Assembly: GCA_030035585.1 (NCBI GenBank)
Contig: CM057462.1
Coordinates: 96,865,234 to 96,929,233, forward strand
Direction of reading: 5' to 3'
Source of the DNA: Dugong dugon
Taxonomy: Eukaryota > Chordata > Mammalia > Sirenia > Dugongidae
DNA: 64,000 bases
Below, in pieces: positions 34,398 to 45,702 of this stretch. Made by a program: the position numbers and the translations under genes. How positions within the stretch are numbered: position 1 is the first letter of the stretch; each line of letters begins with the position of its first letter. The notes below the pieces were generated by a model that ran no database searches, was not told where the DNA came from, and saw only the letters and a list, made by a program, of their open reading frames with translations.

Positions 34398-34600
34398 AAC
34401 CAGTTGACATTGAGTCAGTTCTGACTCATGGTGACCCCACATGTGCCAGAGTAGAGCTGTGCTCCATAGGGTTTTCAATGGCTGATTTTTTGAAAGTAGA
34501 TCACCAGGCCTTTCTTCCGAGGTACCACTGAGTGAACTCAAATCGCCAACCTTCGGTTAGCAGCCAAGTGTCTTAACCATTTGCACCACCCAGGGACTTC
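34398..34600 (-). mobile_element. AfroSINE
   Basis: Complete reverse copy from 'ccagttgacattgagtcag' to 'caccacccagggacttc', of the class with 'tcaatggctgatttttt'. Confidence 0.9.
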
Positions 34601-34644
34601 AAAGTCATAGTTTATATGCTACAGTATTTGGTAGTAACCCTAGC

Positions 34645-34830
34645 AAGGGCTTTGAAGTTGGACAGATCTAGATTTGAATGTTGACTCCTCAACTATCAAG
34701 CTACGAGGCCTTGGGCAATTTACCCCTCTAAGCCTCAATTTTCTAAAGTATAATGGGACTAATAATACCTTGTGCATATTGTTGCTGTAAGGGTAACATG
34801 GGAGAATGTTAGCACAGTGCCTAGGAGTCA
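34645..34830 (+). repeat. MIR
   Basis: 'gacagatctagatttgaatg', 'ccttgggcaatttacccctc' and 'gttagcacagtgcctagg'. Confidence 0.8.
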
Positions 34831-34899
34831 TAGGAAAGACTCCATAAACGATTTTTCTTTTTTATTTCATTTTAAATTTTAAATATTTGTGTGTATCTA

Positions 34900-35408
34900 T
34901 ATATTAGGTCCTTTAAAAAGATCATTATGAATATAAGTCCCTCATGTTGAAATCCATAATTTATTAAATCACTTCCCCAATGCTATATATTTAAGCTATT
35001 TCCAGTTTTTGCTATTATAAAAACGATTATATTGGACATCTTAATTCTACAGCTTTTTCATTCCTTTAACTTATTTTCCTACTATCTTAAATTTCTTATG
35101 GTAGAACTGCTAGTTTTTGTTTTTTTTTTTTGCTTTTTAAAAGAACTTTATTAACATATCATATGATTACAAAATAATAAACAATTTCTGAGACCCTGAC
35201 ATTTTACACATAAAATGGTATTGTCGATGCTGTCTTGTTTTGTATTTCTAAGATTTTAGTGGGGATGAACATTTTTCCATCCATGTTTGTTTATTAATGG
35301 TTTATCACCTTCAAAAACAGTAAGATTATATTTTTTGCTACTTCACGTACTAGGGTCTTGGTATTTTTTCTTATGAATTTGAATGGGTTCTTTACAGTTC
35401 ATCACAAT
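34900..35408 (-). repeat. Probable old L1 fragment, reverse strand
   Basis: 'tatttccagtttttgctatt' and 'gggatgaacatttttccatc' resemble the reverse of old L1 sequence. Diverged and AT-rich. Confidence 0.4.
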
Positions 35409-35417
35409 CAAGAGTTA

Positions 35418-37157
35418 TTATAATACAACAAAAAGACACATAACCCAAGCACAAAATGGGCAAAGGACTTAAACAGACATTTCACCAAGGAGGAGATTCA
35501 AATGGCCACCAAACACATGAAAAGATGCTCAGCATCATTAGCCATCAGAGAGATGCAAATCAAAACCACATTTCACTCCCACTAGGATGGCTAAGGAGCC
35601 CTGGTAGCTCAGTGGTTAAGAGCACGGCTGCTAAACAAAAGGTCAGCAGTTCAGAAAACAACAACAGAAAATAATAAATGTTGGCAATGATGTGGGGAAA
35701 TTGGAGTCCTTATCCATTGCTGGTGACAATGCAAAATGGTACAGCCATTGTGAAAAACAGTGTGGCAGTTCCTCAAAAAAATAAAAATAGAACTACTGTA
35801 TGACCAAGCAATTCCACTCCTCAGTATACACCCAAAAGACTTGAAAGCAGAGACTCAAACAGAGACATGTACACCAATGTTCACCGAAGCACTATTCACA
35901 ATAGCCAAAAGGTGGAAACAATCTAAATGCCCATCAACAGATGAATGGATAAACAAAATGTGGTACATACAACTACTCAGCCAGTAGGAGAAATGAAGTA
36001 TTGATACATGCTACAATATGGATGGAGCTGGAAGACATTACGCTGAGTGAAATAAATCAATCACAAAAGGACAACAGTTGTATAACCTTACTTTTTATAT
36101 AAAAAGACAAGAAAAAGTCAATGTACAGAGAACAAAGTTTATTAGTGGTTACCAGGGGCAGGAGAGAAGAAGGAGGTGGTTAACACTGACGGAAATATCA
36201 CACTGATTAAGGGTTGGGTTGCACAGCCAATTACTGTAATTGCTGTCAATAAGTTGTACACCTGTAAAAAGTTGAACTGGCAAAAGTTGCGTGATAAATA
36301 TATTTACAACAATGATCAAAGAAAGGATAGCTGCTGAGGCTACTTATACACAACCAAAAAACTCAAGGATTTGGTTCCTTGGTTTGGAGGTTTAGGGTCA
36401 TGGTTTCATGGGACATCCCAGTTAACTGGCCTAATAACATGTTTAGTGCCTCTGTTCTACCGCCTAGTTAGCTGTATAGCATCTGGGGTCTTAAAAACTT
36501 GCAAGTGGCCATCCAAGGTACAACAATTTATCTCTATTTGCCTGAAACAACAGAGGAAGACGAAGACTCAGGAATAGGAGGAGGATATGGAATGTGTGAC
36601 TAACTGCCTCCATGAACAACTGTCTCCTTTGCCATAAGACCAGCAGAACTGGATGGTGCCTGGCTACCATTACTGAACATTTTGATCAAAGATTCTATAA
36701 AAGAATTCTGACCAAAAGGGTGAAAATGTAGAGCAAAATTTCAAATTCTCACAGACTCTAGACTTCCTGGTGCCATGAAGGTTGGATGAACCCCTGAAAC
36801 CACTGTCCTGAGATAATCTTTACCCTAAACCCAAATTATCCCCTGAAGTCTTCTTAAAACCAAACAACAGTTTAGCTTAACAAGTAAAAAATGTCTGCCT
36901 TAGGCATTACGCTCTTTTAACAACTATCTATATATGGGATCAAATTAACAACAGCAACTCGAAAGATTAGACAGGAACCTTAGGGGGCATTAATTTATGT
37001 TAATGGGGCAGAAACAACTCAGAAAAGGAGGGTGAGAATGGTTGCACAACTCAAAGAATGTAATCAATGTCACTGAATGGTACATGTAGAAACAGTTGAA
37101 TTGGTATATGTTCTGCTGTGCATATTCTCAACAACAAAATAAATAAAACTAAAAAAA
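35418..37157 (+). mobile_element. L1, 5'-truncated, long 3' UTR
   Basis: The C-terminal part of ORF2 ([15 protein letters not shown] in one frame, then [19 protein letters not shown] in another) is followed by about 1.1 kb of 3' UTR. It has the phrase 'tggggtcttaaaaacttgca' also seen in the L1 at 54736. It ends 'ttctcaacaacaaaataaat' plus A's. A duplicated 'caagagtta' (35409-35417 and 37158-37166) gives the target site. A SINE piece sits at 35593-35657. Frame changes leave no usable protein. Confidence 0.88.
35593..35657 (+). repeat. AfroSINE head fragment inside L1
   Basis: Clean tRNA-like head: 'ggagccctggtagctcagtg' (A-box region) and 'ggtcagcagttcag' (B-box start), then a break. Confidence 0.85.
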
Positions 37158-37354
37158 CAAGAGTTAATATTATATTCGCTACAAATATATCCCCAACACT
37201 TTCATAGTTTTAAGATAACCATCTCTTCATTTATACAACCTTTTAATGAATAATAAGCAACAATCACATTTTGTATAAACCTCATGCATAAACTTCTTGG
37301 CAAAACGTTTGGATTTCGATTACTCTTCAAAGTTGCTTTACACCCATCTCTTCT

Positions 37355-37505
37355 TTGATCTTCACAGCAACTCTGGGAGATGAGCTGGAATATGACAATT
37401 CCCATTGTACAGCAGAGAAAACTGAGACTCAGACAGGTCAGGCCACCGATACTGGGTCACTGCATCCTGGAGTTGGCCAAGACCAGACTTTAAGTCCCTC
37501 TTTCT
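37355..37505 (-). repeat. MIR fragment
   Basis: 'atcttcacagcaactctggg' and 'agagaaaactgagactcaga' match the reverse MIR order. Confidence 0.65.
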
Positions 37506-37879
37506 CTGAGCTCTCTTTCTCACAAGTGAAAGGAAGCTTGTGAGGTAAAATGAAGAGATGTAATAACAAAACAGGTTATCATGAAGCACCAGCTTCCTAT
37601 CATTTCCTATTAGAAAACCTGTACACAAAGCATTAGAGAACAGTGTCTGCTGCACTGGAGGCTCTCCAGAAATGTTAGTATTATTTTAGAGACCCACCAA
37701 AATGATGGCTTACATAATGGACTGTCTTAATGCAGTTTTTATGCAGTTAAAATAATTTAAATAACTCAGTCCTAAATTAGGTTATGCTCTATTTTTTGCT
37801 CCAAGTGCTCCCTCACTCCTGGGCTCAATCAAACCACTTATCTCTTTGCGTTTCTAACCTTTACTACTTTCTCCTCATC
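37506..37879. other. No gene recognised
   Basis: AT-rich unique stretch. Confidence 0.35.
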
Positions 37880-38891
37880 TGTCAGTTTGCCATACTGTAG
37901 TGGCTTGTGTACTGCTGTGATGCTGGAAGCTATGCTACCTGTATTTCAATTACCAGCAGGGTCACCCATAGTGGAAAGGACTCAGTGGAGCTTCCAGACA
38001 AAGACAGACTAGAAAGAAAGGCCTGGTGATCTACTTCTGAAAATTAACCAATGAAAACCTTATGGATCACAACAAAACACTGTCTGATGTGGTGCTAGAA
38101 GATGAACCCCCTAAGGCGGAAGGCACTATACAATGGCCGCAACAGTGGACTCAAACATACTTGAAAAATGGTGTGGGGGAAGTGTCTGACCTCCACTCAC
38201 TTCACAAGGGGGAAGGAGAATCAAGACCAACAGCCCAAGGCTGATTCCCATGAGGTAGAGGTCAGACATGGCTTTTCTCTCTGTCATCTTTACCAATTCT
38301 GACACCAACCGTCCCTCCTATGGCACTCAACTTCTCTGCTAGGTTGATGATTCATTGTAATGGCTACACAGTACTCACAGGCTATACTCACAGTTATGGG
38401 ATTTATTAGGGAAATAACAGGTTACAATTCAGGTTGGGGAATGCTCAGGATACAGTTTTTCATCAGGACAGCCTCTTCGCAGTCATGCTCACAGGCACAC
38501 TTCTCCCTGGCCCTCAGTCTCTGCTCAAAGGCCCTCAGCCTTCTCTCTCCATGGTCTGGGAAGCTCATGTGCTGTCTCCTGCTGGTCTCTCCTTCCTCCA
38601 TGGTGGTAGGCTCTTCTCCTTCCCACCTCTGGGGTGGCTCATTTTATGCCCAGCAGTTTGTCAAGACTGACCAATCCCCTTGGTGAGCTGCAGTTACCTT
38701 ATCTACACAGTCCGCCCAATGACCTGAGTGGGAGTTACAAGACCATGGCGAGAAAGGCCACACAAAAGCGATCCATGACACCGCACATATGCATGATGAC
38801 CAAGATGAGGCAGACCTGGCAGCGCTGTGTTCTCTTATACATAAGGTCGTCATGAGACAGAGCCAGTTCAATGGCAACTAACAACAACAAC
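37880..38891 (+). mobile_element. RTE derivative joining the two LINE ends, split by an LTR-like insert
   Basis: From 'catactgtagtggcttgtg' and 'gtgatgctggaagctatg' to 'agaagatgaaccccctaagg' it follows what I take as the 5' region of the afrotherian RTE. At about 38130 it jumps to the RTE 3' end ('caatggccgcaacagtgg'). After the insert at 38172-38802 the 3' end resumes ('cagacctggcagcgctgtgt') and closes 'ggcaactaacaacaacaac'. The whole coding region is absent, so this is a short non-autonomous derivative. Confidence 0.6.
38172..38802 (-). mobile_element. Possible solo LTR in the RTE derivative
   Basis: About 631 bp interrupts otherwise continuous RTE sequence. The ends are TG and CA, flanked by loosely matching hexamers ('aaatgg' and 'agatga'). 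On the minus strand it carries a TATA-like 'cataaaatgagcc' and an AATAAA signal downstream, the usual LTR order. Family unknown, old, with no internal region. The call is tentative. Confidence 0.35.
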
Positions 38892-39235
38892 ATCTTTTAT
38901 CACAGGTTTTCCAGAATAGATTTCACCTCTTCTACTAGACTGTATGGTCCCAAAGGTCCATATCTTACTTGGGTCTGTATCTCCCAAAGGGTCTAGCACC
39001 TGTCTCTGCACAGTGAAGGCACTCTTCAGTGTTGTACAGAGAGATGGGGGGGAAGAACTTTTTTACTGTTAAGAGACAACACTTAAAAAACAAAACAAAA
39101 CCACAGCTTGGTTAAAATCAGAGCGTTACAGTACAGGCTGCATTAACTATGTGCTTTTGCTGCACTACTCCTTATTAATGGCAAGTGTACTATCATGAGA
39201 TGTTCAAATATATTCTTGGGCCAGAAGGCTACATT
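38892..39235. other. L2-like end, otherwise unique
   Basis: 'actagactgtatggtccc' to 'ctctgcacagtgaaggcac' at 38933-39030 resembles an L2 3' end. Confidence 0.4.
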
Positions 39236-39247
39236 ACCCAAACAATA

Positions 39248-39401
39248 AAACCCATTGCCATCGAGTCCATTCCGACTCATAGTGACCCTACATGACACGG
39301 AAGAACTGCCCCATAAGGTTTCCAAGGAGCGGTTGGTGGAATCGAACTGCCAACCTTTTGGTTTGCAGCCAAGCTCTTAACCACTGTGCCACCAGGGCTC
39401 C
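39248..39401 (-). mobile_element. AfroSINE, short class, well preserved
   Basis: 'cccattgccatcgagtccat' to 'ctgtgccaccagggctcc'. Flanks 'acccaaacaata' (39236-39247) and 'acctaaacaata' (39402-39413) are the target duplication. Confidence 0.93.
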
Positions 39402-39413
39402 ACCTAAACAATA

Positions 39414-40194
39414 CTAAACTACATTAAACAGAATGTCTAAAAATGCTTCCAACCTCAGACAAATCTGTGTAATTCTGTAGATATATCTGTTATGCTTTCA
39501 TTTGCCAAGTCTGATATAACTCATTCCTCAAAAATCTACTGTGTACGCACATATACCCACATACACATGCATTCAAGCTCAGAAGTCCTGCTTCAGCATT
39601 TGGGAAAAACTCAGATAAAAATATGGAACATCTGTTTCCTAATATGACAAAATTCACAGGAAGCAATTAATGTTCACTAAGGAGAAAGAAAAATAATCTG
39701 GATCAAATTTTGAAATGAAAATATCCAAAACCCACAATTTAATACAGTGCAGTCTGTGAGTCATCAGATCTTCAGAACTGAAGGAAGTTTTCACATTGTA
39801 TTAAAATTTGTTACAGTAGAAATATTTTTGTTCTATGCATATACAAATAAACATTAAGTTGTATGTCCCCAGGCTCTACATCATATTCTATCAGTTCCCA
39901 CATCTCTGTATTGGTATATATGTAACCCCTGGCAATTTGGGTTGGTAATTTTGTATATATTTTCATGACATGCCCAGTGCCTTACAGGGTAAACTAAGGC
40001 CTAACTAATCTTCATGGTGGTCCCTGAAAGGAGAGGGTGTGGCTCTTTTCAGAAAGGTCTATGTACCTTTTGTCTCCCAAGGAAGAATGGAATGACAGTG
40101 ACCTACAGAGCCACAGCAATGCCAAAACAAATTGAAGATGAAGGTAGCTTGTTCCTTGATGGTTCTTTTACCATCCTACTCCTTACAAGCCTCC
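39414..40194. other. No gene recognised
   Basis: AT-rich unique sequence. Nothing supports a gene. Confidence 0.35.
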
Positions 40195-40615
40195 CTGAAC
40201 CTACTACATGCCTGACAATGTGGAAGGTGCTGAAGGTACAACAAAGAATACAATATAGTCTCTCCCTTCAAGGAATCTACAATAGGGCAGACAGACAACT
40301 AACCAGGCAGTTACAGCTCCGGTGACACATAATCTAACTGCAGTAAGTACAAGCAACACTAGAGTACAGAGGAGGAGTACCTATACCAGTCTGGGATGAT
40401 CACAGGAGGCTTCCAGGAGGAAGAGGCATCTGAGTTGAAGTGTGAGGAATGACCAGAGTTAACCAGAAGACAAAAGGAGGAAAGTGTGATCAAGGCAGAG
40501 GGAACAGGTTGTACAAAGGCCTGAGAGGAAGGGAGTACATGTGCACCCTAGGGCTGCCAAGAGCTCTGCATGCTGAAGCAAAGAAACCAGGTCAGAGAGA
40601 AGCCTTACTACCTAT
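40195..40615 (-). repeat. L2, reverse strand
   Basis: 'cacaggaggcttccaggagg', 'ggcagagggaacaggttgta' and 'acaaaggcctgagaggaag' are the reverse of the L2 3' region. Confidence 0.75.
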
Positions 40616-40910
40616 GACATGGCAGTGAGGCAAAACTCACAGGGGGCAACTACAATGAGAACCGTGAAGTCCATGGAAATGATCCAGGACCTCTAACAAG
40701 ATTTACTATCAGAAAGAGCTACCGCTGACTGATTGAGAGAAAATCCAAGACTCTTCTAGGTGACAGACCTCTGGGGGGCAAGGAGACAGACTGCCCCACG
40801 TGCACGACTTCATCAGAGATAATGCTGGTCCCTAATTTCAAGGAAAAAATAATAGCCAGCTACCGAACCCAACAGACTAGTGAATAGTGAACAGGTAAGT
40901 ATAACTACTA

Positions 40911-41119
40911 GGAGTCCCTGGGTGATGCAAATGCTTAACACGCTCAGCTGCTAATAGAAAGGTTGGAGGTTAGAGTCACCCAGAGGTACCTCAGAAGAAA
41001 TGCCTGGTGATCCACTTCCAAAAAAATCAGCCATTGAAAACCCTGTGGAGTACAGCTCTACTCTGACACGTGTGAGATCACCATGAATTGGAGTTGACTT
41101 GATGGCAACTGGAAAAAAA
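40911..41119 (+). mobile_element. AfroSINE, perfect 14-bp target duplication
   Basis: 'ggagtccctgggtgatgcaa' to 'ggcaactgg' plus an A-run. Identical flanks 'aagtataactacta' at 40897-40910 and 41120-41133. Confidence 0.93.
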
Positions 41120-41133
41120 AAGTATAACTACTA

Positions 41134-41222
41134 CCATTTATTGAACATTTACTGTGCACCGGAAACTTTGATCCTTACCATAACCCCAGGAGGGAGACAA
41201 AATTATCTCCATCTTACAGGTA
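41134..41222 (-). repeat. MIR fragment
   Basis: 'tattgaacatttactgtgca' and 'attatctccatcttacagg'. Confidence 0.6.
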
Positions 41223-42231
41223 AGTTTCTGGTTTTAGAACACAGTATTTACTGATACTCCCTTCTGTTACCTGATCCTCCGTCTGACTAGGGAAAGAAAC
41301 TCATCTTGGTTTGCCTGGGACTTTCCATTGTTAGCATTGAAAGTCTCATGTCCTAGGAATCCCCTCAGTCCCATACAAACGTAGACGGTTGGCCATCCTA
41401 CTTCTGACGGAGCTTGTGAGGTACAAGTGGGCAACAGGGTTTATGCAGCAGGTTTTTGTATGGGATCTACCTGCCCCCCCCCCACCCCAACCTGAAGTTA
41501 ACCTAGACTCTTTGAGCTATGGGGCCCTCTGAGATATCTTGGGGATTTGTGTGGGGATCCTATATCATTTGCAATAACTAATACTGAATAATACTTGTAA
41601 AGCAAAAAGACTAGCTGAGGGCATAGTGACTGCTATCTTTATGAAGTGAATGACAGTGAAAATTTGGGCCTACAACTACAGAAAATAGAATTACCAAGAG
41701 CTGTGGATGAGATGATGGCTGTACTTAAGCTTTTGCTACAGGGCTAGTGATCAAGGCAGAGGGAACTATGAGCAGCTGGCTGCACACTGTTCACGTCTGG
41801 TAAAGGGAAGCATAACCTCTTCAAGAAGCACTCCTTTCTTCACAGCAGGGGTGATGACTAAAGTACGTAGCCGATGCAGCCTTCAGTCAGCAGAAGATGC
41901 AGAAAGACTTCAAACTGGTCATTGTCAAGAGCCTGCCATTAAATCCTGTTACCCAGGCTCAGGCTTCTTTGGTGACTTCTCTTGATACAGGAATGGATGA
42001 AGATATGGGTCTTAGAATCTATCTCTTAAAAAAAAACAATGATCTCCAATACATTTTGGGTTGGTTTTCAATGAAAAAATATTTTCAAAATCCAACCATG
42101 CTTGAATACGGCTATTCAAGAATTAACTAATCAAGAGGATCAAATTGTTTAATTAGCCTCAGAAAAATAAAACAAAAATTTAAGGGTAAATTTAGAAGAA
42201 TTTCTCTCCGATAATTTATGTGATTCACTCA
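41223..42231. other. No gene recognised
   Basis: Unique. A C-run lies at 41473-41490. Confidence 0.35.
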
Positions 42232-42395
42232 TCCCATAGTACCCCATAGGACAGAGGAGAACTGCCCCCACCGGGTTTCCAAGGCTCTAAATCTTTAAGG
42301 AAGCAGGCTGCCACATATTTCTCCCACAGAGCACCTACAGGGTCGCTATGAGTCGGAACTGATTCGAGGGCAGCACGTTTGGTTTTTTGGTTTAA
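42232..42395. mobile_element. AfroSINE with inverted 5' part
   Basis: Minus-oriented SINE sequence (42232-42331, 'accccataggacagaggaga') joins a plus-oriented tail (42332-42395, 'agggtcgctatgagtcggaa' to 'tttggttttttggttt'). The overlap is only about 20 bp. The form is that of a 5'-truncated copy whose 5' part was inverted. Confidence 0.65.
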
Positions 42396-42919
42396 TATAC
42401 GTGATAACTATCTTCCCTCTGAAAATTCAAACTTTATTGGAGCCTTGTGGGTGCCTGAGAGTCTGCTGTATGTTGAAAATAATCATTCTGTCCATGAGCC
42501 CCAGTTCTCTAATCATATCGCTCTTCTCGTGAGACACTTTCAGTCAGACACTGAGATAAAGTCATCGCAGAAATATTCAGGTTATGTCTGCTGCGTAGTG
42601 TCAGGCATCACAATAAGAGCAGGATGCAGCAGAGGGCACTGCCCGAAGTCTGGATCAGAAAAACAAGAAACGGGAAGGTTTTGTTTTCACCCTGCCTGAC
42701 CTTTGGTGTGGATGAGTTTTTTTCTCCAGGACTTGGGAATCAAGGAGAAGAAATAAATGAGAATTACTCCTCAGGTGAGGCTGAAAGCCACTTCCTCCAC
42801 ATCCCACCCATTCACAGACACGTGGAGATGATGTGCTATGAAATACCCCACCCTGATTTGGGGCTTTGACCCTACTGAATAGTTCAGTCTTAAATCACAG
42901 CTACCAAAGCATGGTTGGG
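42396..42919. other. Unique stretch with a weak exon candidate
   Basis: No recognised repeat. It contains the splice-bounded segment 42730-42774. Confidence 0.35.
42730..42774 (+). CDS. Weak candidate 45-bp cassette exon
   Basis: Acceptor 'gagtttttttctccag' and donor TCAG followed by 'gtgagg' bracket 45 bp. Two frames have stops. The third gives LGNQGEEINENYSS with one split codon at each side, so its length and phase would keep a reading frame. There is no recognised product and no partner exon. The opposite strand from the other candidate makes a shared gene unlikely. Confidence 0.18.
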
Positions 42920-43408
42920 TTACACCAATGTTCACTGTAGCATTTTTTCGCAAGAGCCAAACGGTGGGAACAACTCCAGTGTCCACCAACAAATGGATGG
43001 ATAAACAAAATGCGGTATATTCATACAATACAATATTATCAGAAACGAAAATTCTGATACATGCTATGAGGTGGATGAACCTTGAAAGCACTATGCTGAG
43101 TGAAATACGTCAGACTAAAAAGGACAAATACTATATGATCCCATTTATGTGAAATATCTAGAATAGGTAAATGCATAGAGAAAAGGTTAATCAGTAGTTA
43201 CCAGGGGCTGCTGGGAAGAGAGGTGGGAACGGGAAGTGACTGCTTAAGGTACACCAAGTTTCTGTTTAGGGTGATAAAATTTTTTGGAGATGGACAGTGG
43301 TAACAACTTGGTGAATGTAATTAATGTCACTGGATTGTATACTTAAAAATGGTTGAAGTAGGAAATTTTCTGCTACATATACTTTAACACAATAAAAATT
43401 TTTTTTTA
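42920..43408 (+). mobile_element. L1 3' end, older copy
   Basis: 'acaccaatgttcactgtagc', 'tggatggataaacaaaatgc' and 'gtaattaatgtcactggatt', then a T/A-rich end. ORF2 C-terminal codons remain in pieces. Confidence 0.8.
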
Positions 43409-44499
43409 AGGGAAAAGAAAACATTGAGAATCTTTTTGTCATTGAAAACCAACCAGAGGAGTAGATGAGATAGATTGAAGGATTTGTTCATCTGTTCTTG
43501 TATCATCAGGAGATCAACAGCTTATTAAAAAATAAAACAAAAAGCTGTGTTCAACATGATCCACCCAAAGCCACAATTCAGCAAGGAACAAGGCAACCCT
43601 AAGAAAACCAGTACATCTGGTACAAACTACCTGTTCTTTATACCTTCCACTTGCTTCCTGGATAAAGCCACCTTTGCTGCCTCTATTTTAAAATTAGTTT
43701 TTACCTCCCTCTACCAGATATTCTTACACACCTTTCTATTTCACATACATTCTGAACTATGTGGATAATTTGCTGACCATCCTTCTGAGAGATAAACAAG
43801 CATGTATGCACTATGCCAAGAGGCAAAAAAAAAAAAAAAAAAAAAAAAAAAAGCCAACTCCAAAATCCCAGAGCCAAGAAAACATATCTATCTTCCACCA
43901 TACTACTGGGAAGGGATTTTTCAAAGGCAGCTCAGGGCATTTAAACAATGTTCTGACTGTGAAGCTAGCTATTTCCATACTCAACTGTTCTCCTTGGAGC
44001 CTCCCATTTCTTATTTATTTGTTATCTGTATCAACAACTTGTCTACAAGGTTCTTTGACTCCTTGGGCCATACTTTGTTGTTCTCTGTATTTATTTTCCT
44101 CCCCACAAGAATTAGCTCTTCATTTGACACTCTAAATTTCCAACAGATGGAAAAGAAAAAAAAAAAAGCTTTGGGATGTACACGTTTATATCTAATTATC
44201 TACATCGGAAATGTTCACAGTGGCGTAGGGGAAGGGCTATGGAACAGGTAATTCACAAATTAGGTTCCCATTTATCCACCAGTTGCGGAAGCAAGTTTTT
44301 GTTCTGGTGAACATATTTCCCCTAATTCTGTGAGCAGCTGTGGATACTGTTGATGTAACAGAGTGTGTCTTAACCCTTTTAAACTCACACTCATTTTTGA
44401 TAACCATAAAAATCTGGCCCTCCCTAACCAGATTCTGATATGCTCTTCCCTACCCCTCTTGAGAAACCCTGATATACCTTCTCAGTCTCCTCTGCTGGA
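43409..44499. other. No gene recognised; poly-A at 43825-43852
   Basis: AT-rich. The 28-base A-run has no clear element before it. Frames across it are artefacts of the A-run. Confidence 0.4.
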
Positions 44500-45405
44500 T
44501 TCTCTCCTCTTCTCCAAATGTGATGACTCAAACCTGCATCTCCAGCCCCGGCCTTTTCTCTGAACACCAGACTTATTTATCTGACTTCTTGACATGTTCC
44601 CTAGGATGCTTTAATAGGCGTCTCAAACTTAACCATGGCCCAAAACCAAACTCCTAATACCTTCCCCACAGTGTTCCTCCCCAGGGTTACTGTTTCAGTT
44701 AGGGACACCCCCATTCATGTCCTTGTTCAAGCCAAAATCTTCATTCATCTACTCCTGTTCAAATCCATCTACAAATCATTTCAGCCTGACCTTCAAAATA
44801 CTTCCGGAATCCAATCAAGTCTCAGCATCTCCACCACTTCGACCTGGTCCAAGCCACCCTCTGGGCTTTACTCTGCTCCCCTTAATCGTCTAGTCTAGTT
44901 TCCACCGGGTAGGAAGTTTGTCAATCAGATCACTTCACTCCCCTGCTCAAAACCCTCCAATGGCTTCCCATCATGCTTAGTGCACACACAGAAGCCCATC
45001 CCTTGGCCTACGAGGCCCTACATGACTGGCCCCACTCACTCTGCCCAGCTACTCTGACCCCGTTCCTCCTCATATATGCCAAGTAACCTCCTGCCTCAGG
45101 GCCTTGACACTGATTCTGCCTTCTGCTTGGTGTCTGCACATCTTGCTACCTCACTTCCTTCAGGTCTCTGTGCCCAGTGTCACCTCCTCAGGGAGGCCTT
45201 TCTCTCTTCCCTGACCCTGCTTTACTTTTCTTCCAGTACTTAACACTTCTGGGCACTCTATTTTCTATCTGCTGTTAGCCCTCTCCCTCATTGGAATGTA
45301 ATCTCCATGAGCAAAGGACATCTTGCTTGCCCACTGCTGTACCCGAGGCAATGCCAGACACAGACTAAGCATTCAATAAAGTATTTTTTTGTTACTGAAT
45401 GAATG
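44500..45405 (+). repeat. L2, the longest copy here
   Basis: Runs through 'ctgcatctccagccccgg', 'accttcaaaatacttccgga', 'caaaaccctccaatggcttc', 'cctcctcagggaggccttt' and 'gcattcaataaagta' in consensus order, about 900 bp to the 3' end. Confidence 0.88.
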
Positions 45406-45702
45406 CATACTCTCCACCAGCCAGAAGTATTCCGTAGAACTTCATTTTCTGATGTTTGTATTATGAAAATAAATATTTCCCCCTTTCTCAAGTGAATAAT
45501 AATATAATGGATGATTTTTAAACTACACATACCTCCCCCTTTAGATTCTGATACTTCTCCCCTCTCTGAAACACCATGCTGAGGGTGGGCTAGGGTGCAC
45601 CACCCCCTTGAGAATCAATGCATATAAACTCAGGACTAGAGCCTGAATCTTTAAACACATCTGACATGTTTTCTAGTCTTTTCCCTCTCATTCTTAAAGC
45701 TC
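45406..45702. other. No gene recognised
   Basis: Short unique stretch. Confidence 0.35.

Noticed and set aside
43761-44251. Frames of 124 and 149 codons with lysine runs
   Set aside because: They are created by the poly-A tract at 43825-43852.
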